Positions 52,941-61,270 of a stretch of 64,000 nucleotides of DNA are shown here, piece after piece. Made by a program: the position numbers and the translations under genes. The stretch comes from UBA5486 sp036744795 (lineage in GTDB: Bacteria > Bacillota > UBA4882 > UBA10575), in assembly GCA_036744795.1 (NCBI GenBank), contig DAIOHK010000008.1:21527-85526 (forward strand), read 5' to 3'. Every line of letters starts with the position of its first letter. Within the stretch, counting starts at the first letter, position 1. Below the pieces are notes generated by a model. It was not told where the DNA came from. It saw nothing but the letters and a program-made list of their open reading frames with translations, and made no database searches.

Positions 52941-54221
52941 GTGAAGAAAGGTTGGTATTTATTATTACTTCTTTTACTTCTGGTTTTCCCGGTTAATGGT
53001 TTGGCAGCAAAAAAGACGGTGATTAATTATTGGACCCATACGGATGATAATCGGACGAGAATCGAAAATAGATACATTGCTGAATTTGAAAAACAAAATC
53101 CGAATGTGGAGATCAAGAGGGTTGTTAATGAAGCAAGTAAGATGGGAGATATTGTCCTAACCGCGTTTGCGGCTAATAATGGTCCAGATATTTTTAACCT
53201 TCCAATTGAGCAGGAATACGGATATATTTGTAACCGACGGGTTGCTCCTGTTGATTATCGGGCTTTAGGTTATAAAAATTTAGCGGCACTGCATGATGAC
53301 TATGCGGCTAACACTTTTGAACCCGTTACTATGAATGGTAAGATCTATGGATTACCTTTAGAGATTACTAACTGGAGTATCTTTATTAACAAGAAGATCT
53401 TTAGAAGTGTCGGATTAGACCCAGAGAAGGACTATCCAAAGACCTGGGAGGAGATGGCCGATGTCTCCGAAAAGTTAGTGCTTAGAAATGGAGAGATCTT
53501 AACCCGCCGTGGATTTGACTTCCGTTATCCCTATTATTTAGTATCTTTCCTCCCTATGGTACAGCAGTTGGGAGGAGATCTAATCAGTGCTGATGGAAAA
53601 AAGGCAATAGTAAATGATCAGGCTTGGATTAAAGCCCTTAACTTTATGAAAGAGTGGGGCCCTCATGGTCATAATTTAGGAAGTCCGACTTATGTCAATG
53701 CCCGGAAGATCTTTGACAAAGATAATAATGACATTGCTATGTGTTTGAGTGGTTTTTACCAAGAGGGGCGGTTAAAGAACGATAACCTTGAATTTTATAA
53801 TAGTGGTGAATGGATGGTCGTACCTTTCCCAGTTTTTGAGGATGCCGTAGAAAATTTAGGTTGTGCCTATTATGGTCATTACCTGATGGTTAATGCATCA
53901 ATTTCTAAAGACAAACAGAAGACCGCCTGGAAATTTATAAAATATATGCTTGATCATCCTTTGGAATATTTAACTGAGGTTAATCTGATCCAACCTAAAA
54001 AGGACTTAGTAGAATCGGAGCTTTTTAAAAGCTTGCCTTATACCGATGTATTTATGAATGATATGGCAAGATCTAAGCCGGTTTTCCTTCATCAGAATGG
54101 TTACCAGTTTGAGCAGTATATTAGAGAAGCAATTGAATCAGTTATGCTCTCCGGGACCAAAACCGAAGAGGCATTAAATACCTTGAGAAGAAATATACAG
54201 GAAGTACTTGATGAAGAATAA
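52941..54221 (+). CDS. Sugar ABC extracellular solute-binding protein (family 1)
   Basis: A 426-residue binding protein with a Sec signal peptide ending near GLAA-KK; there is no lipobox cysteine, unusual for a Bacillota binding protein. The MalE-type fold shows VINYWTHTDDNRTRIENRYIAEFEKQNPNVEIKRV, PLEITNWSIFINKKIF, PKTWEEMADVSEKLV and AWKFIKYMLDHP. It partners with the two permeases downstream. Ligand unknown, probably an oligosaccharide. Strong AGGAGGG precedes the GTG. Confidence 0.88.
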   Translation: MKKGWYLLLLLLLLVFPVNGLAAKKTVINYWTHTDDNRTRIENRYIAEFEKQNPNVEIKRVVNEASKMGDIVLTAFAANNGPDIFNLPIEQEYGYICNRRVAPVDYRALGYKNLAALHDDYAANTFEPVTMNGKIYGLPLEITNWSIFINKKIFRSVGLDPEKDYPKTWEEMADVSEKLVLRNGEILTRRGFDFRYPYYLVSFLPMVQQLGGDLISADGKKAIVNDQAWIKALNFMKEWGPHGHNLGSPTYVNARKIFDKDNNDIAMCLSGFYQEGRLKNDNLEFYNSGEWMVVPFPVFEDAVENLGCAYYGHYLMVNASISKDKQKTAWKFIKYMLDHPLEYLTEVNLIQPKKDLVESELFKSLPYTDVFMNDMARSKPVFLHQNGYQFEQYIREAIESVMLSGTKTEEALNTLRRNIQEVLDEE

Positions 54222-54235
54222 TGAATGCAGTTGAA

Positions 54236-54266
54236 AGTCTGGGCCGTAAGGCCCGGACTCCCTTTT
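54236..54266 (+). promoter_or_regulatory. Stem-loop between solute-binding protein and permease genes
   Basis: AGTCTGGGCC pairs with GGCCCGGACT (one G-T pair) around GTAA and is followed by CCCTTTT. It can act as a partial terminator or message stabiliser, favouring the binding protein over the permeases. Confidence 0.75.
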
Positions 54267-54368
54267 AGGGTATAGATGGTTTGAGCATTAAAACAGGATT
54301 TCAAAAAAATTAAAAGATAACCCTGGACCGACTATGTGATGAGAGTAATTTTCTAAGGAGTGAGCATA

Positions 54369-55325
54369 GTGCCAGAAAGGATTACCCAAGAGAAAAACAA
54401 TTTTATTGAAGGCGGGAAAAGACTGAAGAATTGGAGTATGGAACGGAAAAAAGCCCGATGGGGATGGATCTTTGTTACACCAGCTCTGCTCTTTTTTACG
54501 ATCTTCAGTTTTTATCCAATGATAAACGCTTTTTATATGGGTTTAACCAAAAAAGATCTTCTTTCATTACAACCGCCAAAGTTTATTGGCTTAAAGAATT
54601 ATACTTATCTTTTTAAATCAGCAGATTTTTGGAATTCCATGAAGGATACGGCCATTTTTACATTAGGAACTTTCTCACTGCTTCTGATCTTCAGCTTGAT
54701 TCTGGCTGCTTTTGTTATTTCAAGAAAAAAGCTGAAAACCTTGTTGCAGATGCTTTTTTATTCTCCCGCTTTATTGTCTTCTGTGGTAGCGGCCTTAATT
54801 TGGCTTTTGATTTTTGATCCCCGCGGTCTTGCTAATCAAATTTTAAACTATATTTGTCAGACACCAGGCCTTGATCACAAATGGTTAGCTTCTTCAAATA
54901 TGTTAAGACTTTCTACAATTATTGTTTATTTTTGGAAGTATATAGGCTATTTTACTATTATTTTTGTAGCAGGGATGGGTAGCATCCCGCAAAGTACCCA
55001 TGAAGCGGCGGAGATTGACGGTGCCAGCCGCTGGCAAGATTTTTGGTGGATCACTTTTCCGTTGATTAAGCCGACCACTCTTTTGGTTTCGGTGATGGCG
55101 ATGATTCAGTGTATGAAAACTTTTAGTACTCAGTATCTCTTTACTACAGCGGGTGCACCGACAAAACCGATTAATGTCATAACCTTAAATATATATAATA
55201 CCGCTATTCGAGATCATCGAATCGGGAGGGCTAGTGCAATGAGCATGATTCTTTTTCTAATTATGATCATTCTTACTTTGTTCCAGTTTAAAACCTCCAA
55301 AAGTGATAATGTATCTTATTTGTAG
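54369..55325 (+). CDS. Sugar ABC permease, MalF-type
   Basis: A 318-residue membrane protein with six helices. WIFVTPALLFFTIFSFYPMINAFYMGLTKKDLL near the start and the EAA coupling loop STHEAAEIDGASRWQDFWWITFPLIKPTTLL are diagnostic. AAGGAG at 54354-54359 suits the GTG at 54369; the GTG at 54360 abuts it. No ATPase gene is linked, so a shared MsmX-type ATPase encoded elsewhere is expected. Confidence 0.92.
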   Translation: MPERITQEKNNFIEGGKRLKNWSMERKKARWGWIFVTPALLFFTIFSFYPMINAFYMGLTKKDLLSLQPPKFIGLKNYTYLFKSADFWNSMKDTAIFTLGTFSLLLIFSLILAAFVISRKKLKTLLQMLFYSPALLSSVVAALIWLLIFDPRGLANQILNYICQTPGLDHKWLASSNMLRLSTIIVYFWKYIGYFTIIFVAGMGSIPQSTHEAAEIDGASRWQDFWWITFPLIKPTTLLVSVMAMIQCMKTFSTQYLFTTAGAPTKPINVITLNIYNTAIRDHRIGRASAMSMILFLIMIILTLFQFKTSKSDNVSYL

Positions 55326-55414
55326 ATCGACGGGCATTGATTAAGAATTATTGCACAACAATCTAAACTCTGAGATGAAGGCCGGAAAAGTTGGAGCAGT
55401 AAAGGAGGGCTTTT

Positions 55415-56266
55415 ATGAGTAATATTAGAGAACTCCAATCCTGGATCTGGGATACTTTAATTTGGTCTTTTTTATTGGTATTTGCAATCTTTATTATAAT
55501 ACCCCTGCTTTTTATGGTTACTTCTTCTGTCATGCCAGCGATAGAGATTATGAAACTTCCCTATCCGTGGATTACTAAGACCTTTCAGTGGCAGAATTAT
55601 TGGTTTGGTCTTAGGGGGGCGGATGGCTCTTTTTTGTTTCTACGGAATATTTTGAATTCACTTATTATTTCTTCGGCTGTAACTTTGACAACTGTTCTTA
55701 TCTCGGCGTTGGCTGGTTATGGCTTGGCCAAATTCAATTTTAAGGGAAGAAACATCGTCTTTATTATTATGATGGCTACAATGATGATTCCATTTGAAGT
55801 AATTATGATTCCTTTGTATATGGTGGTAATGAAAATGAGGATTCAAAACACCTATTTAGGGTTAATCCTACCATTTCTAACCACTGCTTTCGGAGTATTT
55901 ATGATGCGTCAATTTTTGCTTACTTTCCCCGATGAGATTTTGGATGCTGCCAGAATTGATGGTGGCGGTGAGATCTTTATCTTCAGTCGTATCGTCCTTC
56001 CTAACTGTGGCCCGGCTATAGCTACCTTGGCTATTCTGACCTTTAGGTCGCAATGGGATAATCTTCTCTGGCCATTAATGGTAGTTCAAAGTGAAGAAAT
56101 GAAAACTATACCACAATATATTACAAAATATATGGCGGAGACACATACGGATGAAGGGATAATGATGGCGATAGCGGTTATCGCCAGTATTCCAATGTTT
56201 ATTCTATTTTTAACAATGTCCAAGTACTTTATAAATAGTAGCCTCTATTCATCAATTAAGGGTTAA
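55415..56266 (+). CDS. Sugar ABC permease, MalG-type
   Basis: A 283-residue membrane protein with six helices, second permease of the transporter. ALAGYGLAKFNFKGRN, MMIPFEVIMIPLYMVVMKM, the EAA loop PDEILDAARIDGGGEIFIFSRIVLPNCGPAIATLAI and LTMSKYFINSSLYSSIKG at the end (in place of the usual QRYFVRGLTAGAVKG) are typical. AAGGAGGG precedes the ATG. Confidence 0.92.
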   Translation: MSNIRELQSWIWDTLIWSFLLVFAIFIIIPLLFMVTSSVMPAIEIMKLPYPWITKTFQWQNYWFGLRGADGSFLFLRNILNSLIISSAVTLTTVLISALAGYGLAKFNFKGRNIVFIIMMATMMIPFEVIMIPLYMVVMKMRIQNTYLGLILPFLTTAFGVFMMRQFLLTFPDEILDAARIDGGGEIFIFSRIVLPNCGPAIATLAILTFRSQWDNLLWPLMVVQSEEMKTIPQYITKYMAETHTDEGIMMAIAVIASIPMFILFLTMSKYFINSSLYSSIKG

Positions 56267-56356
56267 TGTTCTAAGATTCTAATTTGAATTATTCTGGGCT
56301 AATCTTATAGGATGGGGTATAAGAGTTTTCATACAGATTGTGAGGAGTAAGTGGCG

Positions 56357-56920
56357 ATGTTATACATTTTTGATATGGGAGGGGTTGTGGTCAGGAATTT
56401 TGATGTTCTTCCCAAAATAGCAGAAGAACTCCGGATCTCAATTGAAGATTTTTACAGAATCGCAGGAGAGAATTTTCTTCTTCTCTCCAATGGACTTATT
56501 AATACTGCAGAGTTTTGGAAAGAGTTTTCCAAAAGCTATGGTTTAGAAGTACGAGAAGAACTTTTTTGTAAATACTTTGCCCCGGAGCTTAATAAGGAGA
56601 TCGTAGAGATAATCAGGAGATTAAAAATGCAGGCCAGGGTGGTTTGTGGTACTAATACTGTGGATCCGCATTTTCAATATCACAGGAACCGTGGAGATTA
56701 TCAAATATTTCATGCGGTTTACGCTTCGAATCAGATTGGTTTCTCCAAACCCAGTCCCGATTTTTATCGGTATATTATTGCAGAAGAAGCAGTATCACCA
56801 GCAGAGACTGTTTTTATTGATGATACCGAGGAAAATATTTTTGCAGCTAGTACTTTGGGGATTAAAGCGATTCTTTTTACAACTCCCGGGGCTTTAGAAA
56901 AAGAATTGGCAATTTCTTAA
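56357..56920 (+). CDS. HAD-superfamily sugar phosphatase, YihX-like
   Basis: A 187-residue haloacid dehalogenase-type hydrolase with helical cap. Motif I is FDMGGVVV, where the second Asp of DxD is Gly as in the YihX/glucose-1-phosphate phosphatase group; motif II is in VVCGTNTVD (Thr), motif III is the Lys in GFSKPSPDFY and motif IV is VFIDDTEENI. Position 80 bp after the sugar permeases suggests a role on an imported sugar phosphate, which is inference. GAGGAG precedes GTG 56351 and ATG 56357. Confidence 0.82.
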   Translation: MLYIFDMGGVVVRNFDVLPKIAEELRISIEDFYRIAGENFLLLSNGLINTAEFWKEFSKSYGLEVREELFCKYFAPELNKEIVEIIRRLKMQARVVCGTNTVDPHFQYHRNRGDYQIFHAVYASNQIGFSKPSPDFYRYIIAEEAVSPAETVFIDDTEENIFAASTLGIKAILFTTPGALEKELAIS

Positions 56921-57087
56921 TAAAGGTATCAGGTTTCAAAAGAATTTACTTAACCTTTGGCTTTACAGGTTTCTCTTAAGGCTTTCTAAGAATTACTTTC
57001 CAACCAAGAAGAATTTTAAAGTCAGAATATGGTGTTGAAGTAAGGAAGGAAATTCTTTGCGAATAGCCAATATCTATACATATCTTA

Positions 57088-57187
57088 GGAATTGCATAGT
57101 TCATTTTTTTACGATTACCGTAAATATTGATAGCCTAATAAACAGCATTATATATTGTTTTTAAATGGCGTCTTTGTAATATGCAAT
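57088..57187. repeat. Family A element
   Basis: GGAATTGCATAGTTCA at the left and TAATATGCAAT near the right, with AATATTGATAGCCTAATA and TATATATTGTTTTT inside, match the copy at 14285 in the same order. The right end is eroded and merges with the ribosome binding region of the next gene. The gap from 56921 holds no other feature. Confidence 0.65.
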
Positions 57188-57204
57188 AAAGAGGAGACTT
57201 TGTT

Positions 57205-58245
57205 ATGAAGCCAAGGGTATCTATGGTACTTCTGCTTGGTCTGATCTTGTTAATTTTTAGTTTTAGTGTTGCCGGGGCCGAGTATCCGGATCTAACCGGA
57301 GAAAGATTGGTTGTTTATATTGCGTTTCATGAAGAGGAAGGGCGCCGGTTATTAGATCTCTTTAAGAAGAAGACAAATGTAAATTATACTTATTTACGTA
57401 TGCCCTCGGGAGAAGCGGTAACCAAAGTTATCAATGAAGCCTCAGCTCCCCGGGCTGATATTATTCTTGGTGGTCCGGCTGATGCTCATCAAATTTTAGC
57501 TAACCGGGGATTGCTCGAGAAGTACGCTCCTCCACCTGCTGCTGTAATTCCCGAGAAATTTAGAAGCCCTGATCATTATTGGACCGGCATCTATTTAGGA
57601 CCGATTGCCATTGCCATTAATGAGAACCGATGGAAAAAGGAGTTTTCCGAGAAGGGGTTAAAAAAACCGGAGAATTTTAAGGAATTACTTAACCCAGTTT
57701 TTGAGAATGAGATTATCATTCCTGATCCTAAAACTTCTGGTACAGCTTATACTCTTTTGGCTTCACTGATTCAATTATGGGGAGAGGAAGAGGCCTTTGC
57801 CTATTTTGAGAAGCTGGATCAAAATGTCGGCCAATATGCAAAGAGTGGGTTTACTGCAGCACAAAAGACGGCGACTGGTGAGTATCTTATTGGACTGGAT
57901 TTTATTCACGACCAGTTACTTATGAAGAAATTCGGATTTAATATATCTTCCGTGGTTCCAAAGGGTGCAGGTTGGGAGATTGGATGTGTTTCGATGATAA
58001 AAAATTGTCCAAACTCTAAAACAGCGAGGGCCTTCTTAGATTTTATGACGGATAAAGAGGCTGGCCGCTTACATACCAACCTGACGGAACGGATTTCTAC
58101 ACGGTTTGATGTACCGATTCCTTTGACATCCAGACCTTTAGCGGAAATTCCAATTAATATGGATTATGATTTTTACTTGGCTGCAAAATTAAAAACAGAG
58201 TACCTAAAGATTTGGGAGGAAAGAATTGTCCGAATGAACCGCTAG
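57205..58245 (+). CDS. Extracellular solute-binding protein, sensory candidate
   Basis: A 346-residue exported binding protein with a signal peptide cleaved near AGAEYP; no lipobox. It belongs to the iron/phosphonate/phosphoglycerate-type family 1: INEASAPRADIILGGPADAHQILANRGLLEKY, TGIYLGPIAIAINENRW, IPDPKTSGTAYTLLASLIQLWGEEEAFAYFEKL and GCVSMIKNCPNSKTARAFLDFM. No permease or ATPase follows; instead a two-component system begins 13 bp later. It therefore probably delivers a ligand signal to the kinase, as PgtC does. GAGGAG precedes the ATG. Confidence 0.85.
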   Translation: MKPRVSMVLLLGLILLIFSFSVAGAEYPDLTGERLVVYIAFHEEEGRRLLDLFKKKTNVNYTYLRMPSGEAVTKVINEASAPRADIILGGPADAHQILANRGLLEKYAPPPAAVIPEKFRSPDHYWTGIYLGPIAIAINENRWKKEFSEKGLKKPENFKELLNPVFENEIIIPDPKTSGTAYTLLASLIQLWGEEEAFAYFEKLDQNVGQYAKSGFTAAQKTATGEYLIGLDFIHDQLLMKKFGFNISSVVPKGAGWEIGCVSMIKNCPNSKTARAFLDFMTDKEAGRLHTNLTERISTRFDVPIPLTSRPLAEIPINMDYDFYLAAKLKTEYLKIWEERIVRMNR

Positions 58246-58258
58246 GGAGTGTTTCAAG

Positions 58259-58927
58259 GTGAAAGTATTCATCATTGAAGATGATAAGGCTATTGCCAAC
58301 CTGATCAAAATCAACTTGCATCTAGAGGGGTTTGAGACGGCTCTTTTTTTGGATGCTGAATCGGCCCTGAAGGTGATGGATAAAGATAGACCGGATCTAA
58401 TTCTACTCGATATTATGCTGCCCGGGATCAGTGGCTTTGAATTTCAAAGCAAAATTAAAGAGTGGAATATTCCGGTTATTTTTTTGACCGCCAGAACCTC
58501 GCTGCAAGACCGGTTATTAGGTCTTGAATTGGGAGGCGATGATTATATTACAAAACCTTTTGACAACCGGGAACTAATATTAAGGATCCGTGCAGTACTC
58601 AGACGAGTCAATGTTAAAAACGGACGGGACCAGGAGCTGAAACTGGGTCCGTTTCGACTGATATTTAATCAACGTTCCTTTTATATTGATGATAAAAAAG
58701 TGGCATTAACACCAACAGAATTTGAACTGATCCGACTTTTTATGGAGAATAGTAAGAGGGTTTTTACCCGCGAGGAGTTATTGGATCTGGTTTGGGGTTT
58801 TGAATATTATGGCGATACTAGAACTGTAGATATGCATATTCAAAGGCTCCGAAAAAAGTTGGGTAAATACAAGGAGAGTATCAAGACTATTTATGGAATC
58901 GGTTATCAATTGGATATAGAGAAATGA
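58259..58927 (+). CDS. OmpR-family response regulator
   Basis: A 222-residue regulator. Receiver domain with acidic pocket IIEDD, phosphoacceptor Asp51 in ILLDIMLPG, T/S site in FLTART and Lys99 in ITKPFD; C-terminal winged helix (about 125-222) with TPTEFELIRLFMEN, FTREELLDLVWGFEYYGDTRTVDMHIQRLRKKLG. GTG start after GGGAGTG. It overlaps the kinase gene by four bases (ATGA). Confidence 0.95.
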   Translation: MKVFIIEDDKAIANLIKINLHLEGFETALFLDAESALKVMDKDRPDLILLDIMLPGISGFEFQSKIKEWNIPVIFLTARTSLQDRLLGLELGGDDYITKPFDNRELILRIRAVLRRVNVKNGRDQELKLGPFRLIFNQRSFYIDDKKVALTPTEFELIRLFMENSKRVFTREELLDLVWGFEYYGDTRTVDMHIQRLRKKLGKYKESIKTIYGIGYQLDIEK

Positions 58928-60351
58928 AAACAACTATTAAAGCTAAGTTTATTAGAATGAGTCTACTGATTATTCTACCAGTCTTAATTATGATTATTTT
59001 ATTTACTGTCTTCACTATTGACCGGTATAAACTGCTTAATGTCAAAAAAACTCTACTAAATGATAGTTATATTCTTCAAGTGTACTTGAATCAGTATTTA
59101 TCTAGTAGTTGGAAAGATACACTCTCAGAAAAAGAGCTTTATTTTTTAAATCATAATTTGAGTAGAATGGTTAGGCTCAGAAGTCAGATTCTTTATCTTC
59201 AAGGAAGTATCTATGCGGATTCTCACCAAGAGGCGAAGGAGAATGATCTACAAAGCTTTATTAATGATCCCGGAATTCAATTAGCGGCAGAAAATAAAAA
59301 AAACTATTGGATAAAAAAAGAGAAATGGAACCGTTCTTTTTTAATTAGCTTTCCTTTTTATCAAGATCAAAACCTGGTTGGAGTGATGAGACTCACCTAT
59401 CCTTTACAAGAGGAAGATGTTTTCAGAGATCGTCTTCTTATTGTTCTTTCGATACTTGGTTTAGTAGTTTTGTTGGTGCTTGGTATTTTGCTTTCTTTTT
59501 TTACAGGACAGATAGTAACCCCTCTGACTAAACTTCAATTAGCGGTGCAGGCTTTTGCCGATGGTCGGTTATTGGATGATCTTAAGATTGATAGTGGCGA
59601 TGAAGTTGAAGAACTTGCCTTATCTTTTAATAAAATGGCGACCAAACTTAATGAACTTATTGCGAATTTAAAAACCGAACAGAACAAACAGAAAGATTTT
59701 TTTAACCATATGACCCATGAATTCAGGACTCCCTTAACCACCATCATTGGTTATGCTGATCTTCTCACCAAAATAAATTCTAATGATGAGCGGGATGAAT
59801 GCCTTAAGTATATTACAAGTGAAGGCAGAAGACTTCTGCGGATGGTTAATGATATTCTTCGTTACTCGAAATTGAATACTTATAGTTTGGAACTGAAAAA
59901 AAAGGTAAGCGATCTTGATCAATTATTGCGGGAAAGTATCGAAATTATGAGATATAAAGCGAGTAAATACGGGATAGGATTAAATCTTTATTCAGAAAAA
60001 CCTGTGATCCTGGAAATTGATTGGGATAAGATTAAAGAAGTTATTTTTAATATAATTGATAATGCATTTAACCATAGTAAAACTGAGAAAGTTGATATCC
60101 GTTTATACCAGCGGAATAAAAAGGTTGTTGTTGCAATCCGCGACTATGGCCAAGGGATTTCAGCTGAATGGTTAGAACGGATTAGGGAAAGGTTTACCGG
60201 ATTTAATTTTGATATGGTAAATACCCAGAGTGGGCATGGGTTTGGATTGCCAATTTCCGAAAAAATCATGGAACTTCATGGGGGAAAACTTCTTATTAGA
60301 ACCTCTGAGCTTGGAGGGACTACCGTCTTTATTCTCTTCAATCAGGAATAA
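58924..60351 (+). CDS. Sensor histidine kinase
   Basis: A 475-residue membrane kinase. TM1 about 11-32, extracytoplasmic sensor about 33-170, TM2 about 171-193, HAMP about 194-250, HisKA with phosphoacceptor His265 in HMTHEFRTPLTTIIGYADLL, and HATPase with N-box NIIDNAFNHS, G1 IRDYGQGI and G2 GHGFGLPISEKIM. The extracytoplasmic domain is mainly helical and could contact the adjacent binding protein. Translationally coupled to the regulator. Confidence 0.94.
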   Translation: MKTTIKAKFIRMSLLIILPVLIMIILFTVFTIDRYKLLNVKKTLLNDSYILQVYLNQYLSSSWKDTLSEKELYFLNHNLSRMVRLRSQILYLQGSIYADSHQEAKENDLQSFINDPGIQLAAENKKNYWIKKEKWNRSFLISFPFYQDQNLVGVMRLTYPLQEEDVFRDRLLIVLSILGLVVLLVLGILLSFFTGQIVTPLTKLQLAVQAFADGRLLDDLKIDSGDEVEELALSFNKMATKLNELIANLKTEQNKQKDFFNHMTHEFRTPLTTIIGYADLLTKINSNDERDECLKYITSEGRRLLRMVNDILRYSKLNTYSLELKKKVSDLDQLLRESIEIMRYKASKYGIGLNLYSEKPVILEIDWDKIKEVIFNIIDNAFNHSKTEKVDIRLYQRNKKVVVAIRDYGQGISAEWLERIRERFTGFNFDMVNTQSGHGFGLPISEKIMELHGGKLLIRTSELGGTTVFILFNQE

Positions 60352-60362
60352 CGGAGGTAATT

Positions 60363-61196
60363 TTGGTGCGGTATTCATTGGTTATTATTGGGTTTATCCT
60401 TTGTATAAGTTTGTTATTCTTGGGATTATTTAATTATCGGGACTTAAGCATCACGACTAACGAGATCGTGATTGTGGATGACAGTGCTGAAGTATTTAAG
60501 TTGATTGAAAAGAATACCCCGATCAGAGTTGAGATTAATAATGACCGCTGGGGACAGGCGATCTTGGAGGATCCAGAAGTATTATTTCAGGTTTGGAAGG
60601 TAATCAGAGAGTCTAAGTCCTATCCGAGTAGGTATATTCCAAACCAAGATCGGATTAGTGGATACATTTATTTTCGGGATGGGAGCGAAGAATACTTCTC
60701 AATCTCTGACCGCTTTCAATTGGGAGAGTATTTCCTTGAGAGTGAGGAAGGAGAGATAGAGGTCGGAAAATTGTATCGAATTTTCCGACATACTTTAGAG
60801 ACAAAAACAAACTTACTAAAGATGGTGGAAAAGGCCAGTGAAATATATTTATACCATGCGGAGTATGCTTTTGATCCTGATTCCGAAAAAATGTTAAGGA
60901 TTGCAGGCGAGGCCAGGATAGGACTCTTATCTTGCCTTACCTTGTCGGAAAAGGTTGAGGAAAGTGATGAGTTGAACGTTCTTTTACTGGAGAATGGCTA
61001 TCAACCACTTTTCCACCTGATTCTATGCTTGAAGGAGAGCGAGGGAAAGGATATGCCTATTGTCCTTTCAGTTTTGTCTCCAGATTATTTTACTCTGATG
61101 GATATGGGGTTCCTAAACCAAAATGTCGTTTATTTTGAGGGTGCTCTCTTTGATTATTGCTGTAAGATGCTAACTCCAAGTTTTGAGCGTAAATAG
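60363..61196 (+). CDS. Membrane-anchored protein of the sensory operon (DUF3919-like)
   Basis: A 277-residue protein with one N-terminal transmembrane helix (about 4-24) and an outside domain. The segment TPIRVEINNDRWGQAILEDPEVLFQVWKVI followed by ISGYIYFRDGSEEYFSISDRFQLGEYF is reminiscent of DUF3919 proteins, but I am not certain. There is no catalytic motif. It is 11 bp after the kinase gene and ends the operon, so it may tune ligand sensing or be an accessory of the binding protein. GGAGG precedes TTG 60363 and GTG 60366. Confidence 0.7.
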   Translation: MVRYSLVIIGFILCISLLFLGLFNYRDLSITTNEIVIVDDSAEVFKLIEKNTPIRVEINNDRWGQAILEDPEVLFQVWKVIRESKSYPSRYIPNQDRISGYIYFRDGSEEYFSISDRFQLGEYFLESEEGEIEVGKLYRIFRHTLETKTNLLKMVEKASEIYLYHAEYAFDPDSEKMLRIAGEARIGLLSCLTLSEKVEESDELNVLLLENGYQPLFHLILCLKESEGKDMPIVLSVLSPDYFTLMDMGFLNQNVVYFEGALFDYCCKMLTPSFERK

Positions 61197-61225
61197 GTTG
61201 CGGTAATAACCAATCCTAAGATAGA

Positions 61226-61265
61226 TAAAAAGCCCTGGTCTTGAAAAGACCAGGGCTTTTTGGCT
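61226..61265. terminator. Bidirectional terminator
   Basis: AAAAAGCCCTGGTCTT and its complement around GAAA, with A and T flanks, serves both the sensory operon and the converging PBP gene. Confidence 0.92.
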
Positions 61266-61270
61266 TTTTA

